A stretch of DNA of 64,000 bases, taken from the NCBI RefSeq assembly GCF_028882275.1, contig NZ_JARBUT010000005.1, positions 124,001-188,000 of the forward strand, written 5' to 3'. Source of the stretch: Nocardiopsis sp. N85. GTDB taxonomy: Bacteria > Actinomycetota > Actinomycetes > Streptosporangiales > Streptosporangiaceae. Below the pieces are notes generated by a model. The model did no database searches. It worked only from the letters and a program-made list of their open reading frames with translations, and had not been told where the DNA came from. The stretch's first letter is position 1, and every line of letters begins with the position of its first letter. A program made the position numbers and the translations under genes. Positions 32,507 through 41,656 of this stretch are shown piece after piece.

Positions 32507-34258
32507 ATGTCTCACAAGAATGTGACCGGGGACACCGGCCACCGGTACGTCGTCACCTCCGACGGCCAACGCCTGGCCGTCAAGGTGCTCGGCTCCCCCG
32601 AGCGTCCCACCCTGCTGCTCGTCCACGGTTACCCGGACAACGCGACCGTCTGGGACGCCCTCACCGAGGAACTGGCCGGCGAGTACCGGATCGTCGCCTA
32701 CGACGTACGGGGCGCCGGCCGGTCCACCGCCCCGGATCGGCGCTCCGGTTACCTGCTGGACCGGCTCGCCGAGGACCTCGTCTCCGTCGCCGACGCCGTC
32801 AGCCCCGACCGGCCCGTGCACCTGGTCGGCCACGACTGGGGGTCCATCCAGAGCTGGCACGCCGTCACCGAGCCGCGTCACGCGCACCGGTTCGCGTCCT
32901 ACACCTCGATCTCCGGCCCGGACCTGGACCACGCCGGTCACTGGTTCCGGTCGGCCCCCGACGGCCCGCGCGACGTGCTGCGCCAGGCCGTGCGCTCCGG
33001 CTACATCGGTTTCTTCCACCTTCCGGTGATCCCCGAACTCCTCTGGCTGACCGGGGTGGGCGGGTCGGCCCTGGCCCGGATGGAACGGACGGGCGGCGGC
33101 CCCGTGCGCCCCGCCCGGCGTGCCACCCGCGACTACGTCAACGGCCTGTCCCTGTACCGGGCGAACATGGTGCCCCGGCTCACCCGCCCGGCCGAACGCC
33201 CCACCCCGGTCCCCGTGCAGGTGCTCGTCCCCACCCACGACGCCTTCATGATCGAGCGGCTCCAGTCCAACGCCGGCCGCTGGGCGCGGGATCTGCGCCT
33301 GCACCGCTTCCAGGGCGGGCACTGGTCGTTGCGGTCGCGTCCGCGGGTCGTCGCCGCGCGCCTGCGCGCCTTCGTCGAGGAGATCGAGTCGGGCGTCCCC
33401 CGGCCCGTCCGCGCCCTCGCCGGGCGGACCGCCCGGCGACACGACGGCACCTTCGCCGGCCAGGTCGCCGTGATCACCGGCGCGGGCGACGGCGTCGGGC
33501 GCGCCCTCTCCCTGGAACTGGCCGAACGCGGGGCCCGCGTCATCGCCCTGGACATCGACGGCGCGGCCGCCGAGCACACGGCCGAGCGGTGCGCCGTGCT
33601 CACCCCCGGAGCCGTGGGCCGGCGCGTGGACGTCACCGACGCCGTCGCCGTGGAGAGTGCGGCCTCCTGGGTGCGCGACGGGTACGGCGCACCCGACCTG
33701 GTGGTCAACAACGCCGGCATCGGTGTCGCCGGCCCCTTCCTGGAGACCCCGATCGAGGACTGGGAGCGGGTCGTGGACGTCAACCTGTGGGGCGTGATCC
33801 ACGGGTGCCGCGCCTTCGCGCCGATGATGGTCGAGGCCGGGTGCGGCGGCCGCATCGTCAACATCGCCTCGGCCGCCGCCTACCCGCCCTCCCGCGTGCA
33901 CGGCGCCTACGCCACGACCAAGGCGGCCGTGCTGGCCCTCAGCCGCTCCCTGCGCGGCGAACTCGCCTCGGTCGGCATCGGCGTCACCGCCGTCTGCCCC
34001 GGTCTCATCGACACCGGGATCGTCCGCTCCGCCCGCCTGTCCGGGACGGACGCGCCGGAAGCCGCCAAGGAGCGGCCGTCCCGGCTGTACCGGAGGCGCG
34101 GTCACACCCCGGAGAGGGCCGCCCGGCGCATCGCGGACGCCATCGCCGACTCCCCCGAGATCCTCCCCGTCGCCGCCGAGGCGCACCTGGGCCTGTACCT
34201 GTCCCGGTTCGCCCCGGGCGCGGTCCGTGCCCTGGCCAAGGCCGGTCTCCCGGTCTGA
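32507..34258 (+). CDS. EphD-like fusion: alpha/beta-hydrolase (epoxide hydrolase type) + short-chain dehydrogenase
   Basis: A 583-residue two-domain enzyme. Residues about 15-300 are an alpha/beta hydrolase with oxyanion motif HGYPDN (H40) and nucleophile motif GHDWGS, where Asp110 rather than Ser fits an epoxide hydrolase or dehalogenase; VRGAGRSTAP and the late His (GGHWSLR) agree. Residues about 320-583 are a classical SDR with cofactor motif GAGDGVGRA, NNAGIG and the YxxxK pair in YATTKAA. The layout matches mycobacterial EphD. It begins at what appears to be a leaderless ATG. Likely role: opening an epoxide or ester and oxidising or reducing the product of a lipophilic substrate. Confidence 0.9.
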   Translation: MSHKNVTGDTGHRYVVTSDGQRLAVKVLGSPERPTLLLVHGYPDNATVWDALTEELAGEYRIVAYDVRGAGRSTAPDRRSGYLLDRLAEDLVSVADAVSPDRPVHLVGHDWGSIQSWHAVTEPRHAHRFASYTSISGPDLDHAGHWFRSAPDGPRDVLRQAVRSGYIGFFHLPVIPELLWLTGVGGSALARMERTGGGPVRPARRATRDYVNGLSLYRANMVPRLTRPAERPTPVPVQVLVPTHDAFMIERLQSNAGRWARDLRLHRFQGGHWSLRSRPRVVAARLRAFVEEIESGVPRPVRALAGRTARRHDGTFAGQVAVITGAGDGVGRALSLELAERGARVIALDIDGAAAEHTAERCAVLTPGAVGRRVDVTDAVAVESAASWVRDGYGAPDLVVNNAGIGVAGPFLETPIEDWERVVDVNLWGVIHGCRAFAPMMVEAGCGGRIVNIASAAAYPPSRVHGAYATTKAAVLALSRSLRGELASVGIGVTAVCPGLIDTGIVRSARLSGTDAPEAAKERPSRLYRRRGHTPERAARRIADAIADSPEILPVAAEAHLGLYLSRFAPGAVRALAKAGLPV

Positions 34259-34329
34259 GCCCGCGCCCCGGCCTTCCACCGGCCCCTCCCCCCATCCCTT
34301 TCCGAGACCTCGCGGCACTGGAGGCACAG

Positions 34330-35265
34330 TTGACGGCCGACGCGACCCACTCCCCCTTGGACGAACCGGACCGACTCGTCCTGCACGCCCGTGACGTGCA
34401 GTTCGACTGGAGCCGGTCGGACCTGCACTGGATCCCGAACGAACCCTTCGCCACACACGTCATCAACGTGCTGCACCTGCTGCTGCCCGAGGGCGAGCGC
34501 TGGTTCGTGGAGGTCTTCAAGCAGGCCGTCCCCCACATCACCGACGACCGGCTGCGCGAGGACGTCCTCGGGTTCATCGGCCAGGAGGCGGTGCACGCGG
34601 AGGCGCACGCGGGGGTGCTCGACCACATGGACGCCCACGGACTGGACCCGACACCGTACGTGGAACAGATCGCCTGGCTGTTCCGGATCGTGCTGGGCGA
34701 CCGCGACCTGCCGCCGGGGCGCGCGCAGTCGTGGCTGTCCACGCGGCTGGCGATCATCGCGGGCATCGAGCACTACACCGCCGTCCTGGGGCAGTGGGTG
34801 CTGGACGCGAAGGAGCTCGACGCGGCGGGGGCCGACGAGACCATGCTGGACCTGCTGCGCTGGCACGGGGCCGAGGAGGTGGAGCACCGGGCCGTGGCCC
34901 ACGACCTGTACACGCACATCGACGGGGGCCGCACGCGCCGGACCGTGGCCATGGCCGTCGCCGCCGGCGCCCTGACCACCCTGTGGGTGCGGGGCGTGCG
35001 TTTCCTCATCGCCAACGACCCCTACCTCAAGGGGAGGATCGACGGGCGCCGCCCCAAGGCGTCCTGGGCGTTGCGCGACGGCCGCCGCGGGCTGATCCCG
35101 CACGTGGGCCGACTGGCACGGGCCGTGCCCGAGTACCTGCGCCGCGGCTACCACCCGTCCCACCACGGCTCCACCGCCCAGGCGGTGGCCTACCTGGCGC
35201 TCTCCCCCGCCGCACGGGCCGCCGAGTCGGCGGAGCGGGCCGCGACGCGGAAGGCGGCGCCGTGA
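34330..35265 (+). CDS. Ferritin-like di-iron protein of the 'metal-dependent hydrolase' family (PF10118-like)
   Basis: A 311-residue protein with a TTG start at 34330, supported by GGAGG five bases upstream and the absence of any ATG or GTG before it in frame. It resembles the family annotated as predicted metal-dependent hydrolase. The visible metal motifs are those of a ferritin-like four-helix di-iron site: Glu in GERWFVEVF (56/61), ExxH at E86-H89 (QEAVHAEAH), Glu147 (GIEHYT) and ExxH at E183-H186 (EEVEHRAVAHD). I therefore favour a di-iron oxygenase or oxidase over a hydrolase. It overlaps the reductase gene by four bases (GTGA). Confidence 0.8.
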   Translation: MTADATHSPLDEPDRLVLHARDVQFDWSRSDLHWIPNEPFATHVINVLHLLLPEGERWFVEVFKQAVPHITDDRLREDVLGFIGQEAVHAEAHAGVLDHMDAHGLDPTPYVEQIAWLFRIVLGDRDLPPGRAQSWLSTRLAIIAGIEHYTAVLGQWVLDAKELDAAGADETMLDLLRWHGAEEVEHRAVAHDLYTHIDGGRTRRTVAMAVAAGALTTLWVRGVRFLIANDPYLKGRIDGRRPKASWALRDGRRGLIPHVGRLARAVPEYLRRGYHPSHHGSTAQAVAYLALSPAARAAESAERAATRKAAP

Positions 35266-36383
35266 CGGATCCGCTCCGCCCCGACGACGCGGACCTCCCC
35301 TCCGGGGTCAAGCACAGCGCCGAGTACTACGCGCGCCCGCGTCCCCCGGTCTCCCTGTTCGGCGGGAGGGGGCCGGACCGCTACATGTACGGTCTCGGCG
35401 CGCTCGCGAACCGGCTCGTCCCGGTGCTGGGCGGGCTGGGCCCGGGGCATCCGCCCCTGCCGCCGTCCCCCGGGCTCCGGGCGCGGGTGGAGCGGGTGAC
35501 GCGCCCGGTGCCGGACGTCGCCGAGATCGTCCTGGTCCCCGAGCTCCCGGAGGGACCGCTGCCGGCCTGGCAGCCGGGGCACCACGTGGACGTGGTCCTG
35601 GACCCCGACACCGTCCGCCAGTACTCGCTCTGCGGCGATCCCGGGGACCGCTCCCGCTACCGGATCGCGGTACGGCGCATCCCGGACGGCGTCGGCTCGT
35701 CCCGCCTCCACGCCCTGGAACCCGGTGACGTGATCGGGCTGCGGGGGCCGCGCAACGCGTTCCCGTTCGCCCGCGCGGAGCGGTACCTGTTCGTGGCGGG
35801 CGGGATCGGCGTCACCCCGATCCTGCCGATGGTGGCGCACGCCCACCGCGCGGGCGTCCCGTTCCGCGTGGTCTACACGGGCCGCTCGCGAGCGAGCATG
35901 CCCTTCCTGGACGAACTGCCCGAGGGCGCCGACGTGACCGTCCGCCCGGACGACGAGTACGGAACACCCGACGCCGACGCGATCGTGCGGGACCCGGCCC
36001 CGGGCACGGCGGTGTACGTGTGCGGCCCGCCGCCGCTCATCGCCGCCGTGCGCGCCCGGGTGGGCCCGGAGAACCCGGTGTTCTCCGAACGCTTCTCCCC
36101 GGCCCCCGTCGTGGACGGCCGGGAGTTCGAGATCCGGCTCGGCGAGGACGGACCGGTCGTGACCGTGCCCGCCGACGAGACCGCCCTGGACGTGATCCGA
36201 CGGGTGCGTCCGCAGACCCCCTACTCCTGTCGTCAGGGGTTCTGCGGGGCCTGTCGGGTGGGGCTGCTCCGGGGGAACCCCGAACACCGGGACCGGCCCA
36301 CCGGCGGCTCTCCGCGCGGCGAGGAGTTCGCGCTGTGCGTCTCCCGAGCGGCCGAGGGCGCGCACATCGTGGTCGACCTGTGA
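35262..36383 (+). CDS. Flavin- and 2Fe-2S-containing oxidoreductase (phthalate-dioxygenase-reductase type)
   Basis: A 373-residue electron-transfer protein. An N-terminal region of about 65 residues precedes a flavin domain with RQYSLCGDP, a nucleotide domain with FVAGGIGVTPILPM and VYVCGPPPLI, and a C-terminal plant-type ferredoxin domain with the cluster cysteines in YSCRQGFCGACRVG and FALCVSRA. Such proteins pass electrons from NAD(P)H to an oxygenase. Overlap with the preceding di-iron gene strongly suggests it is that protein's reductase. GTG start at 35262. Confidence 0.92.
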   Translation: MTDPLRPDDADLPSGVKHSAEYYARPRPPVSLFGGRGPDRYMYGLGALANRLVPVLGGLGPGHPPLPPSPGLRARVERVTRPVPDVAEIVLVPELPEGPLPAWQPGHHVDVVLDPDTVRQYSLCGDPGDRSRYRIAVRRIPDGVGSSRLHALEPGDVIGLRGPRNAFPFARAERYLFVAGGIGVTPILPMVAHAHRAGVPFRVVYTGRSRASMPFLDELPEGADVTVRPDDEYGTPDADAIVRDPAPGTAVYVCGPPPLIAAVRARVGPENPVFSERFSPAPVVDGREFEIRLGEDGPVVTVPADETALDVIRRVRPQTPYSCRQGFCGACRVGLLRGNPEHRDRPTGGSPRGEEFALCVSRAAEGAHIVVDL

Positions 36384-36482
36384 GAACGCCCGTCGGTCGC
36401 CGCGTCGGCGACCGACGGTAGGTTCGGAGAGGACCAGGGGCGCACGGCGCCCGTGAAGACTCCTCGGGAGGTTGTCACCACG

Positions 36483-37187
36483 GTGGTGTCCCACAGGACC
36501 GACCGTCACCGGGCGCGGGTGGCGAGGTCGGAGCCCTCGACGCAACCGTCGGGGGCGGGGCGACGGCCCCGCCGCATGGCGCCGCACGAACGTCGCGAGG
36601 ACCTGATCAGGACGGCGCTGCGCGTGTTCGCGCGACGGCCTCCCGGCGAGGTGACCCCGGAGGAGGTCGCCGAGGCGGCGGACGTGTCCCGGGCCCTGGT
36701 CTACCGCTACTTCCCCAACATGGCCGAGCTGCGCCGGGAGGCGCTGGAGCAGGCCACGTCGGAGCTGCTGCGCGAACTCGTCCCGCCGAAGGACCTGCCT
36801 CCGCTGGAGCAGCTGCGGTCCTCGCTGGTCCGGTTCATCGCCTTCGCCGACTCCTACTCCCCCGCCTACGTCGCGCTGTTGCGCGGCGGTTCGGTCATCG
36901 CGACCGAGGAGACGGAGGCGGAGATCGACCGGGTCCGGTCCGGGGTGCTGGAGCTGATCCTGGACCGCATCGGGGCGCGGTCCCCGTCCCCGCTCATCGT
37001 TCTGGCCCTGCGCTGCTGGATCTCGGCGGTGGAGACCGCCGTCATGCTGTGGTTGCAGGAACGGGGCCGCACCGCCGAGGAGCTGGCCGACTGGCTGTTG
37101 GGCCAGTTGGTCGCGATGCTGCTCGCCTCCGGGGCCCCGGAGGAGGAGCTGCGCACCCTGGTCGCCCACGCCGACCCCTCGGCCTGA
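36483..37187 (+). CDS. TetR-family transcriptional regulator
   Basis: A 234-residue repressor-like protein: a basic tail, then the TetR helix-turn-helix (RREDLIRTALRVFAR ... EVTPEEVAEAADVSRALVYRYFPNMAELRREAL), and a helical effector domain. The start is uncertain: GTG 36483 lies 11 bases after GGGAGG, and GTG 36453 is an alternative; the conserved part begins about 35 residues in. It ends the ephD cassette after a 99-bp gap and is the likely repressor of the palindrome at 32486-32501. Confidence 0.88.
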   Translation: MVSHRTDRHRARVARSEPSTQPSGAGRRPRRMAPHERREDLIRTALRVFARRPPGEVTPEEVAEAADVSRALVYRYFPNMAELRREALEQATSELLRELVPPKDLPPLEQLRSSLVRFIAFADSYSPAYVALLRGGSVIATEETEAEIDRVRSGVLELILDRIGARSPSPLIVLALRCWISAVETAVMLWLQERGRTAEELADWLLGQLVAMLLASGAPEEELRTLVAHADPSA

Positions 37188-37262
37188 ACCGGGCGCACCG
37201 TGGCCGGGGCCGCGCGGACCGGGCCGGCCCCCGAGGGCCGCGGGGTCCCGCCTACGGGAACG

Positions 37263-37298
37263 GCGAAAGGCCCCACCCGTCAGGGTGGGGCCTTTCGC
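37263..37298. terminator. Bidirectional terminator between the TetR gene and tRNA-Glu
   Basis: A perfect 16-base stem (GCGAAAGGCCCCACCC) with loop GTCA. It ends five bases before the 3' end of the tRNA on minus and follows the TetR gene on plus; CCTTTCG gives a short T-run. Confidence 0.85.
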
Positions 37299-37303
37299 GG
37301 TGG

Positions 37304-37376
37304 TACCCCCGAGCGGATTCGAACCGCCGTTACCGCCTTGAGAGGGCGGCGTCCTAGGCCACTAGACGACGGGGGC
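37304..37376 (-). tRNA. tRNA-Glu (CUC), copy 1
   Basis: A 73-base cloverleaf on minus: acceptor GCCCCCG/CGGGGGT, D arm GTCGTCTAGTGG, anticodon CTC in CCCTCTCAAG, T arm GGTTCGAATCC, discriminator A. CCA is encoded (37301-37303). Identical to copy 2. Confidence 0.97.
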
Positions 37377-37501
37377 CTGTCTACATCCTCGGTGTTCATC
37401 GGCGCGATCGCTGATTCCCACCATATCCGGTCTAACCGGACACCGATGGCATGCATCGGCCAGAAAGAAGGCCCTCACGATGTGAGAGCGACTTTCCGTG
37501 G

Positions 37502-37574
37502 TACCCCCGAGCGGATTCGAACCGCCGTTACCGCCTTGAGAGGGCGGCGTCCTAGGCCACTAGACGACGGGGGC
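37502..37574 (-). tRNA. tRNA-Glu (CUC), copy 2
   Basis: Identical in sequence to copy 1, including the encoded CCA (37499-37501) and a few flanking bases on each side: the exact repeat is 81 bp (37300-37380 and 37498-37578). Confidence 0.97.
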
Positions 37575-37625
37575 CTGTGCCGGGTCCTTCCGGACCCGAA
37601 AGCCCGCGCTTGCACGCGGACCGCG

Positions 37626-37697
37626 CTGGGGTACCAGGACTCGAACCTAGACTAACTGAACCAGAATCAGTCGTGCTGCCGATTACACCATACCCCA
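37626..37697 (-). tRNA. tRNA-Gln (CUG)
   Basis: A 72-base cloverleaf on minus: acceptor TGGGGTA/TACCCCA, anticodon CTG in GATTCTGGTT, T arm GGTTCGAGTCC, discriminator G. CCA is not encoded. In Actinobacteria this tRNA is first charged with glutamate by GltX and then amidated by GatCAB. Confidence 0.96.
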
Positions 37698-37870
37698 GTG
37701 CTCTGGGAGGACTGTTCGGCTTTCCGCTTCCCTGTCCCCCTCGGCGACGTGGATAACTCTAGCGGAGTTTCAGAGTGCTCGCGAACCGAAAACGGGGTGG
37801 GGGATCCGTGACCCCGACCACCCCGCTTCGCGACCCCTGTGAGCAGGGATTCCACTCCTTTACGGAGGCC

Positions 37871-39304
37871 TCATTCCCCCTGGGAGCGCAGCTTCTCCAA
37901 GGCCGCCGAGACCCGCTCCAGGACGCGCTCGCGGCCCAGCAGTTCCAGCGACTCGAACAACGGCAGACCGACCGTGCGGCCGGTGACCGCGACCCGGACC
38001 GGGGCCTGGGCCTTGCCGAGTTTGAGGCCCAGCGTCGCGCCGGTCTCCTCGGTGGCGGTCTTGAGCGACTCGGCCGCCCATTCCAGGCCGGGGTCGGAGT
38101 AGCGCTCCAGGGCGGCGGCGAGCATCTCCTCGCCCACCCCGGGCTTCATGGCCTTGGCCCAGCTCTTCTCGTCCTCCACCGGCTCGCGCAGGAACAGGAA
38201 GTCGACGTTGGGCACGATCTCCGACAGCACGGCCACCCGGCTCTGGGCCAGCGGCGCGACCGCCCGGAACACCTCGGGATCGTAGTCGTCGGTGTCCCAG
38301 GGGGTGTTCTCACCGGTGATCCACGGTGCGCAGCGCTCGATGAACTCCTCGACGCCCAGCGCCCGGATGTACTCGCCGTTGAAGGCGCGCAGCTTCTTCT
38401 CGTCGAAGAAGGCGCTGGAGCCGTTGACGTTCTCGATGCGGAACAACGGCATCATCTCCGACCACGGCATGATCTCGCGGTCGTCGCCCGGCGCCCAGCC
38501 CAGCAGCATCAGGTAGTTGACCATCGCCTCCGCGAGGTAGCCCTCCTCCTGGTAGGACTCCAGGGCGACCTTGTCACGGCGCTTGGACAGCTTCTTGCGC
38601 TGCTCGTTGACGATGACGGGCAGGTGCGCCCACACCGGCGGGGTGTGGCCCAGCGCCTCCCACAGGAGCTGCTGCTTGGGGGTGTTGGACAGGTGCTCCT
38701 CGCCCCGGACGACCTCGGTGATGCCCATCTCGACGTCGTCGACCACGTTGGCCAGGACGAACAGGGGGGAACCGTCGGCGCGGGCGATGACGAAGTCCTC
38801 GATGGCCGAGTGGGCGAACTCCACCCGGCCCCGGATCTTGTCGTCGACGATGGTGGGACCGCCGTCGGGCACGCGGAAACGCAACGCCCGACCGGGCCCG
38901 GCCTCCAGTCCACGGTCCCGGCAGAAGCCGTCATAACCCAGGTTGGGGTTGTCCCGGCGGGCCTCCAACTGCTCGCGGGTGCAGTCGCAGTGGTAGGCGC
39001 GGCCGTTCTTGTACAACTCCTGCGCGGTCTCGCGGTGCTTGTCGGCGTAGGCGGACTGGAAGTAGGGACCCTCGAAGTGGGGGTCCTCCTCGCCGATGCC
39101 CAGCCAGGCCAGAGCGCGGATGATGCCCTCGGTCCACTCCGGGCGGTTCCGGGCGGCGTCGGTGTCCTCGATGCGCAGCACCATGCGCCCCTCGGGCCGC
39201 TGCTGTGCCAGAGCCCAGTTGAAGAGCGCGGATCGGGCGCCGCCGACGTGGAACATGCCCGTAGGGGACGGGGCGAAGCGGGTACGAATCGAAGTCTCGG
39301 TCAC
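37871..39304 (-). CDS. gltX: Glutamyl-tRNA synthetase
   Basis: A class I aminoacyl-tRNA synthetase, 477 residues, that charges tRNA-Glu and, in organisms without GlnRS, also tRNA-Gln. Motifs: [24 protein letters not shown] (HIGH region), [30 protein letters not shown] and KKLSKRRDK (KMSKS region). GTG at 39304 ([10 protein letters not shown]) has GGAAGG just upstream; the open frame extends 48 codons further with unconvincing sequence. The tRNA-Glu and tRNA-Gln genes lie directly downstream on the same strand. Confidence 0.96.
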   Translation of the reverse strand: MTETSIRTRFAPSPTGMFHVGGARSALFNWALAQQRPEGRMVLRIEDTDAARNRPEWTEGIIRALAWLGIGEEDPHFEGPYFQSAYADKHRETAQELYKNGRAYHCDCTREQLEARRDNPNLGYDGFCRDRGLEAGPGRALRFRVPDGGPTIVDDKIRGRVEFAHSAIEDFVIARADGSPLFVLANVVDDVEMGITEVVRGEEHLSNTPKQQLLWEALGHTPPVWAHLPVIVNEQRKKLSKRRDKVALESYQEEGYLAEAMVNYLMLLGWAPGDDREIMPWSEMMPLFRIENVNGSSAFFDEKKLRAFNGEYIRALGVEEFIERCAPWITGENTPWDTDDYDPEVFRAVAPLAQSRVAVLSEIVPNVDFLFLREPVEDEKSWAKAMKPGVGEEMLAAALERYSDPGLEWAAESLKTATEETGATLGLKLGKAQAPVRVAVTGRTVGLPLFESLELLGRERVLERVSAALEKLRSQGE

Positions 39305-39563
39305 GCCTTCCAGGGTATTGCCGAACCGACCCCGGCGACCCCGACCCGCCGCCCGGAGGGCGCCCACGGTGTCCCGAAGGCCGAGGAAGGAGGAGTACGG
39401 GGCGGGAAGGACGTTCGCACGGCGGACGCCGCGCCTCCCTCGATCCACGGCCGTTCTCCGCCCGCTCGCGGGAACACCGTCGGCCGCGCTCCGCCCTTCG
39501 GGGGCGGCGGTGGGCCGGCGGGCGGGGAGGTCGACGTGCCCCCTTCCCCCGATCCCCGTTCCC

Positions 39564-39588
39564 CCCGGGTCCCCTCACCCGACCCGGG
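39564..39588 (-). terminator. Hairpin after the SGNH hydrolase gene
   Basis: An 8-base stem (CCCGGGTC/GACCCGGG) with a 9-base loop, adjoining the stop codon. A G-rich run on minus follows it (39539-39566). Confidence 0.45.
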
Positions 39589-40572
39589 TCAGGAGGGCTC
39601 GGGGAGGGGACGGGTGTAGGGCTCCCCCACGCCGTAGGCCTCGGCGAGGACGTCGGCGAAGGCGGCGGCGATCTTGATCTCCCCGTGCGCGTTGGGGTGG
39701 GTGCCGTCGTAGGTGTCGGCCTCCACGTCCCAGTCCTCACGGTCGGCGATGTCCAGGCTGATCACCGGGGAGCGGTCGGTGGACATGTCGTCGGCGACCT
39801 CCCGCACCAGCATGTTGTAGGCGTACAGGCGCAGCGCGAACCCGGGATCGTTGTCGGCGTAGGCGATGGGCAGCGCCTCGGAGAGGACGATGCGCACGTC
39901 CGGGTTGCCCTTGCGGGCTCCCTCGACGTAGCGGCGCAGCCGGTCCTCCATCTCCTCCATCTCCACCGGCCACAGCAGGTCGTTGACGCCGATGAGGACG
40001 CACAGTACGTCCGGCTCGTGGACACGGACCTCCTCCTCGATGCTGGCCGCGGCGTCGCGCAGGGTCCGGCCCCACACCGAGTTGTGATCCTGGTCGAAGT
40101 CGGGGTCGCGGTATTCGACCGTGCCCGGCTCTCCCCCGGCGCCGGGCCAGGTGTGTTCCGCGAGTTCGGCGAGGGCCTCGGCGTCCCCGCCGTCGGTGGA
40201 GGCGGGTTCGGTCCCCCCGTCCCCCTCGGTGGCGGGGACGTCGTCCTCCTCGGTGGGCACCGGAACGATCATGTCGGTGGTCGCCGGGTCGGTGTAGGGG
40301 CCGACGAAGTCCACCCCTTCCACGATGGGTTCCAGGTGGTTCCACAGGTGATAGCGCCAGGTGCGATCACCGTTGGCGCCCTGGGTCATGGAGTCTCCGG
40401 CGGGCATGACGCGCAGTGATCCGCTCACGGGTGCTTCGGCCTCCGCTCTAGGGTCGGTTCCACGGTCGTGGTCATGTGTCACCCACAGATAGGCACCCGC
40501 GATGACCAGGGCCACGGCGAGGAGACCGGACAGGATCAGGGTGCCGGTGCGCCTGAAGGGGGAGACGAACAT
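39589..40572 (-). CDS. SGNH/GDSL-family hydrolase, membrane-anchored
   Basis: A 327-residue exported esterase or lipase-like protein. ATG at 40572 has AAGGAT upstream. One transmembrane helix lies near residues 11-30 (LILSGLLAVALVIAGAYLWV). The hydrolase domain has block I PAGDSMTQGANGD (nucleophile Ser), block III GVNDLLWP (Asn) and block V DGTHPNAHGE (Asp/His). An acidic, Thr/Asp-rich loop (about 100-140) interrupts the domain. The substrate is unknown; cell-wall or lipid deacylation is plausible. Confidence 0.88.
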   Translation of the reverse strand: MFVSPFRRTGTLILSGLLAVALVIAGAYLWVTHDHDRGTDPRAEAEAPVSGSLRVMPAGDSMTQGANGDRTWRYHLWNHLEPIVEGVDFVGPYTDPATTDMIVPVPTEEDDVPATEGDGGTEPASTDGGDAEALAELAEHTWPGAGGEPGTVEYRDPDFDQDHNSVWGRTLRDAAASIEEEVRVHEPDVLCVLIGVNDLLWPVEMEEMEDRLRRYVEGARKGNPDVRIVLSEALPIAYADNDPGFALRLYAYNMLVREVADDMSTDRSPVISLDIADREDWDVEADTYDGTHPNAHGEIKIAAAFADVLAEAYGVGEPYTRPLPEPS

Positions 40573-40657
40573 CAGGATCCTTCGAGTTCGGGCGTCGGAC
40601 GGTGGGCCGCCGTCACGGGTTCCGGCCCGACCCCGGCGGGGTCGGGCCATGGCGTGC

Positions 40658-41458
40658 TCAGTCCCGGGAGACGACCCGGTTGGCGATCGTGCCCAGACGC
40701 TCCACCGTCACCGAGACCTCCTGGCCGACCCGTACCGGGCCGACACCGGCAGGTGTGCCGGTGAGGAGGACGTCGCCGGGGAGCAGCGTCATGAAAGAGG
40801 TGACATAGGAGATCATGCCCGGGATGTCGTGGATGAACTGTGACGTTCGTCCGGCCTGCCGGATCTCGCCGTCGACGGTCGTGGTGATCGCCAGGTCCTG
40901 GGCCTCTTCGATGGTGAGCCCGGTGGTGATCCACGGACCGATCGGGCAGAAGGAGTCGAACCCCTTGGCCCGGGTCCACTGCTTGTCCGTCTTCTGAAGG
41001 TCGCGGGCGGTGACGTCGTTGGCGACGGTGTAACCGAAGATGACGTCGGCGGCCCGCTCCCGGGGCACCTCGCGGCACGGCCGGGAGATGACGATGGCCA
41101 GTTCGCCCTCGAAGTCGACGCGCTCGGAGACGGTCGGGTGGAAGATCGGGTCCGTGGGGCCCGCGACGGCCGTGGAGGGTTTGAGGAAGACCACGGGCTC
41201 CTCCGTGGTCTCCCCGGTGACGTCCTTCATCTCCTCGACGTGGTCGGCGTAGTTCTTGCCGATGCAGACCACCTTCGTGGGCAGGACCGGCGACAGGAGG
41301 CGAACGTCGGTGAGTTTGGCCCGCTCACCGGTCAACTTGATGTCACCGAGCAGTGGATGCCCGTTGAGCCTGGCGATGTGGTCCTCGCCACTGTCGGTAT
41401 CGGTCTCGACAAGACCGAAGCCGACTTCGTCACCGACCGCGAACCGTGCGATGCGCAC
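40658..41458 (-). CDS. Fumarylacetoacetate hydrolase (FAH) family protein
   Basis: A 266-residue metal-dependent enzyme of the FAH superfamily (FAA hydrolases, acylpyruvate hydrolases, decarboxylases). Motifs: VCIGKNYADHVEEM, FLKPSTAV, the metal ligands in RVDFEGELAIVIS, VANDVTARDLQ, KGFDSFCPIGPWI and GDVLLTGTPAGVG. GTG at 41458 has GGGAGG upstream. It lies upstream of gltX in many Actinobacteria. Probable acylpyruvase or oxaloacetate tautomerase/decarboxylase; the exact substrate cannot be inferred. Confidence 0.9.
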   Translation of the reverse strand: MRIARFAVGDEVGFGLVETDTDSGEDHIARLNGHPLLGDIKLTGERAKLTDVRLLSPVLPTKVVCIGKNYADHVEEMKDVTGETTEEPVVFLKPSTAVAGPTDPIFHPTVSERVDFEGELAIVISRPCREVPRERAADVIFGYTVANDVTARDLQKTDKQWTRAKGFDSFCPIGPWITTGLTIEEAQDLAITTTVDGEIRQAGRTSQFIHDIPGMISYVTSFMTLLPGDVLLTGTPAGVGPVRVGQEVSVTVERLGTIANRVVSRD

Positions 41459-41656
41459 CTGTTGTCCTCCCAGCTCGACACGTTTGCGCTTGCAGATTAT
41501 CCGCGCCCGCCCCCGACGGTGCGACGGTGACCGGTCCGTTCCCCCGGCGATCGGCGGGCCCCCGCCCGGCGATGGGCCCGGTCCGACCGTCCTGCCCCGC
41601 CGGAGGGTCGGACTCGTGGCATGCTGGGTCCGTCATCCGTCACTGAGAGGTGCCCC

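Noticed and set aside
37300..37578. Integration (att) site suggested by the repeated tRNA-Glu
   Set aside because: The repeats are complete tRNA genes with only short spacer between them and no integrase nearby.
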